Shown here in pieces: positions 57,649-58,455 of a DNA stretch of 58,455 nucleotides (position 1 is the first letter of the stretch; every line of letters begins with the position of its first letter). The position numbers and the translations under genes were made by a program. Source of the stretch: JAVBLT01 sp031553315. GTDB lineage: Bacteria > Verrucomicrobiota > Kiritimatiellia > RFP12 > DVOR01. Where the stretch lies: positions 1 through 58,455 of the forward strand of contig JAVBLT010000008.1 of assembly GCA_031553315.1 (NCBI GenBank). The letters are read 5' to 3'. The notes beneath the pieces were generated by a model. It saw only the letters and a program-made list of their open reading frames with translations. It did not search any database and was not told the origin of the DNA.

Positions 57649-58020
57649 ATGAAAACCTACACACCCGCTTATCCCACCGCAAACATACTCGACGCCCTCC
57701 TCGACCCCCGCGCAATCCGGAATCGTTCCAATCCGAGAATCTTCTTCCGGGAAATTGAAAAAGGCCTCCTCCTCGAAGCCGAGCTTCCCGGCTACGAACC
57801 CGGGAAAATCGACATATCCCTCGATCGCGCCGTTTTTCAGATAAAAGGCGAAAAGGTCGACTTCGCCGGAGACCCCCTCACCTTCGAGCGCCGCTTCGAG
57901 CTCCCCTACACCCCCGCCCCCGACGCCATCAAAGCCGAGTTCCGCAACGGCCTCCTTCGCGTCACCATCCCGCAACCCGAATCAGCAGTCCAGACCAAAA
58001 TCGCCATCACAGTCGCGTAA
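57649..58020 (+). CDS. Hsp20/alpha-crystallin small heat-shock protein
   Basis: A 123-residue ATP-independent holdase. The alpha-crystallin domain covers ~33-120 with 'EAELPGYEPGKIDISLD' and the closing 'FRNGLLRVTIPQPE' (the G-x-L beta-strand motif). The C-terminal I-x-I/V anchor is represented by 'TKIAITVA'. The N-terminal arm is short. An AAAGGAAAA site precedes ATG. The gene is monocistronic, between two terminators. Its control probably depends on sigma-54. Confidence 0.87.
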   Translation: MKTYTPAYPTANILDALLDPRAIRNRSNPRIFFREIEKGLLLEAELPGYEPGKIDISLDRAVFQIKGEKVDFAGDPLTFERRFELPYTPAPDAIKAEFRNGLLRVTIPQPESAVQTKIAITVA

Positions 58021-58060
58021 AAACGCCACATAACACCATCAATACAACCCAACGAACCCA

Positions 58061-58097
58061 GCCCCCCCCGCCGGAAACGGCAGCGGGGGGCTTTTTC
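58061..58097 (+). terminator. Rho-independent terminator after Hsp20
   Basis: GCCCCCC...GCCG pairs with CGGC...GGGGGGC around a GAAA tetraloop (three unpaired bases on one side), followed by five T. Confidence 0.8.
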
Positions 58098-58150
58098 ATT
58101 TCGGTTTTTCAATGAGTTATTTTATCATCGAAAAAAAATTAATTTTGCTG

Positions 58151-58179
58151 TTGCCACACCCCAGCCCTTTTGCTATATT
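58151..58179 (+). promoter_or_regulatory. Predicted rRNA operon promoter
   Basis: TTGCCA (-35), 17-base spacer, TATATT (-10), preceded by an AT-rich upstream-element-like tract (about 58110-58148). No other promoter is visible before the 16S gene. Confidence 0.65.
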
Positions 58180-58357
58180 GCCATCCGTTTCGCCCCACTA
58201 GCGGGCTCGCTCTTTGAAAAGTGGAATCGCTCAACGGCATCTCTTCAGGCTCTTGGTCTGGAAGGGATGCGCAAGAACAGTAAGAAGCTTGTGCCGGATC
58301 AGGACCTATCAATGAAACCGAGAGATGAACCCGAAAGGATTCATCGGCTCAACAATT
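58180..58357 (+). ncRNA. rRNA operon leader with boxA-like antitermination site
   Basis: The ~178-base leader contains CGCTCTTTGAAAA (58208-58220), close to boxA (TGCTCTTTAACA), and several hairpin-forming segments, such as GATGAACC/GGATTCATC near 58324-58347. It would be trimmed from the rRNA precursor. Confidence 0.5.
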
Positions 58358-58455
58358 TTAACTGAGAGTTTGATTCTGGCTCAGAACGAACGCTGGCAGC
58401 GTGGATTAGGCATGCAAGTCGAACGGGATTGACCAAGTAGCAATATGCGGTCATG
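58358..58455 (+). rRNA. 16S ribosomal RNA (5' part only)
   Basis: The 27F site AGAGTTTGATTCTGGCTCAG starts at 58365 (Escherichia coli position 8), followed by AACGAACGCTGGCAGCGTGG and AGGCATGCAAGTCGAACGG; the mature end is set from that register. Only ~98 bases fall inside the window. The sequence type is compatible with Kiritimatiellota/Lentisphaerota and their relatives. Confidence 0.95.

Overview
The window looks like a chromosomal piece of a GC-rich bacterium of the PVC superphylum, most likely Kiritimatiellota or a close relative. The grounds are: the first ~100 bases of a 16S rRNA gene at the right edge with an AGGCATGCAAGTCGAACGG-type start; several secreted proteins of the kind common in that group, one with a PEP-CTERM tail; a sodium-pumping decarboxylase; and a strong preference for C-ending codons. 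This assignment is inference; the full 16S gene would settle it.

Layout. 1-7.8 kb: AT-richer accessory DNA with a secreted protein, a SurA-like lipoprotein and an 1852-residue exported protein (thioredoxin-fold plus Calx-beta/PPC-type modules). 7.9-12.4 kb (minus): a Tad/Flp-like pilus cluster (two small pilins, TadE-like and TadG-like proteins), a TPR protein and an XRE regulator. 12.5-15.3 kb (minus): an anchored protein, signal peptidase I and a patatin-like phospholipase. 15.4-22.7 kb (plus): DAHP synthase, then a tightly overlapping run ExbB-ExbD-TonB-BtuF-BtuC-BtuD-like, a BSP-like metallopeptidase and a GT2 glycosyltransferase. 22.7-35.1 kb (minus): two acyltransferases around a 2-hydroxyacid dehydrogenase, a ThiI/MnmA-like tRNA sulfurtransferase, a four-helix-bundle gene framed by 41-bp inverted repeats, LeuS, an M50-like membrane protein, purine nucleoside phosphorylase, a VWA protein, an RNA m5U methyltransferase and MurC. 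35.5-38.9 kb (plus): four consecutive secreted-protein genes ending in a PEP-CTERM protein and a terminator. 39-45 kb: a proline-rich membrane protein and a phosphoribosyltransferase (plus), then a RodZ-like protein, FtsK and RuvB (minus). 45.1-46.4 kb: PurA (plus). 46.5-53.4 kb (minus): a flavoprotein oxidoreductase, YgiQ, a PH-domain membrane protein, a Gfo/Idh/MocA oxidoreductase, QueH, RsmE and DapF. 53.6-57.3 kb: oadG-oadA-oadB. Then a small heat-shock gene with a sigma-54-type promoter, and the promoter, leader and start of an rRNA operon.

How the genes fit together. The core genes serve translation, DNA and cell-wall upkeep and amino-acid and purine synthesis. The oad genes imply an anaerobic economy with a sodium gradient; ExbB/ExbD/TonB plus the BtuFCD-like transporter would take up corrinoid or iron complexes through an outer-membrane receptor that is not in the window. 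The most unusual structures are (i) the inverted-repeat element carrying a four-helix-bundle gene, which now supplies the start and a proline-rich N-terminus of the neighbouring tRNA-modification gene, and (ii) a two-copy palindromic repeat (46.43 and 57.30 kb) that begins exactly at the TAG stop codons of purA and oadB. No CRISPR array, tRNA gene, transposase or prophage was seen.
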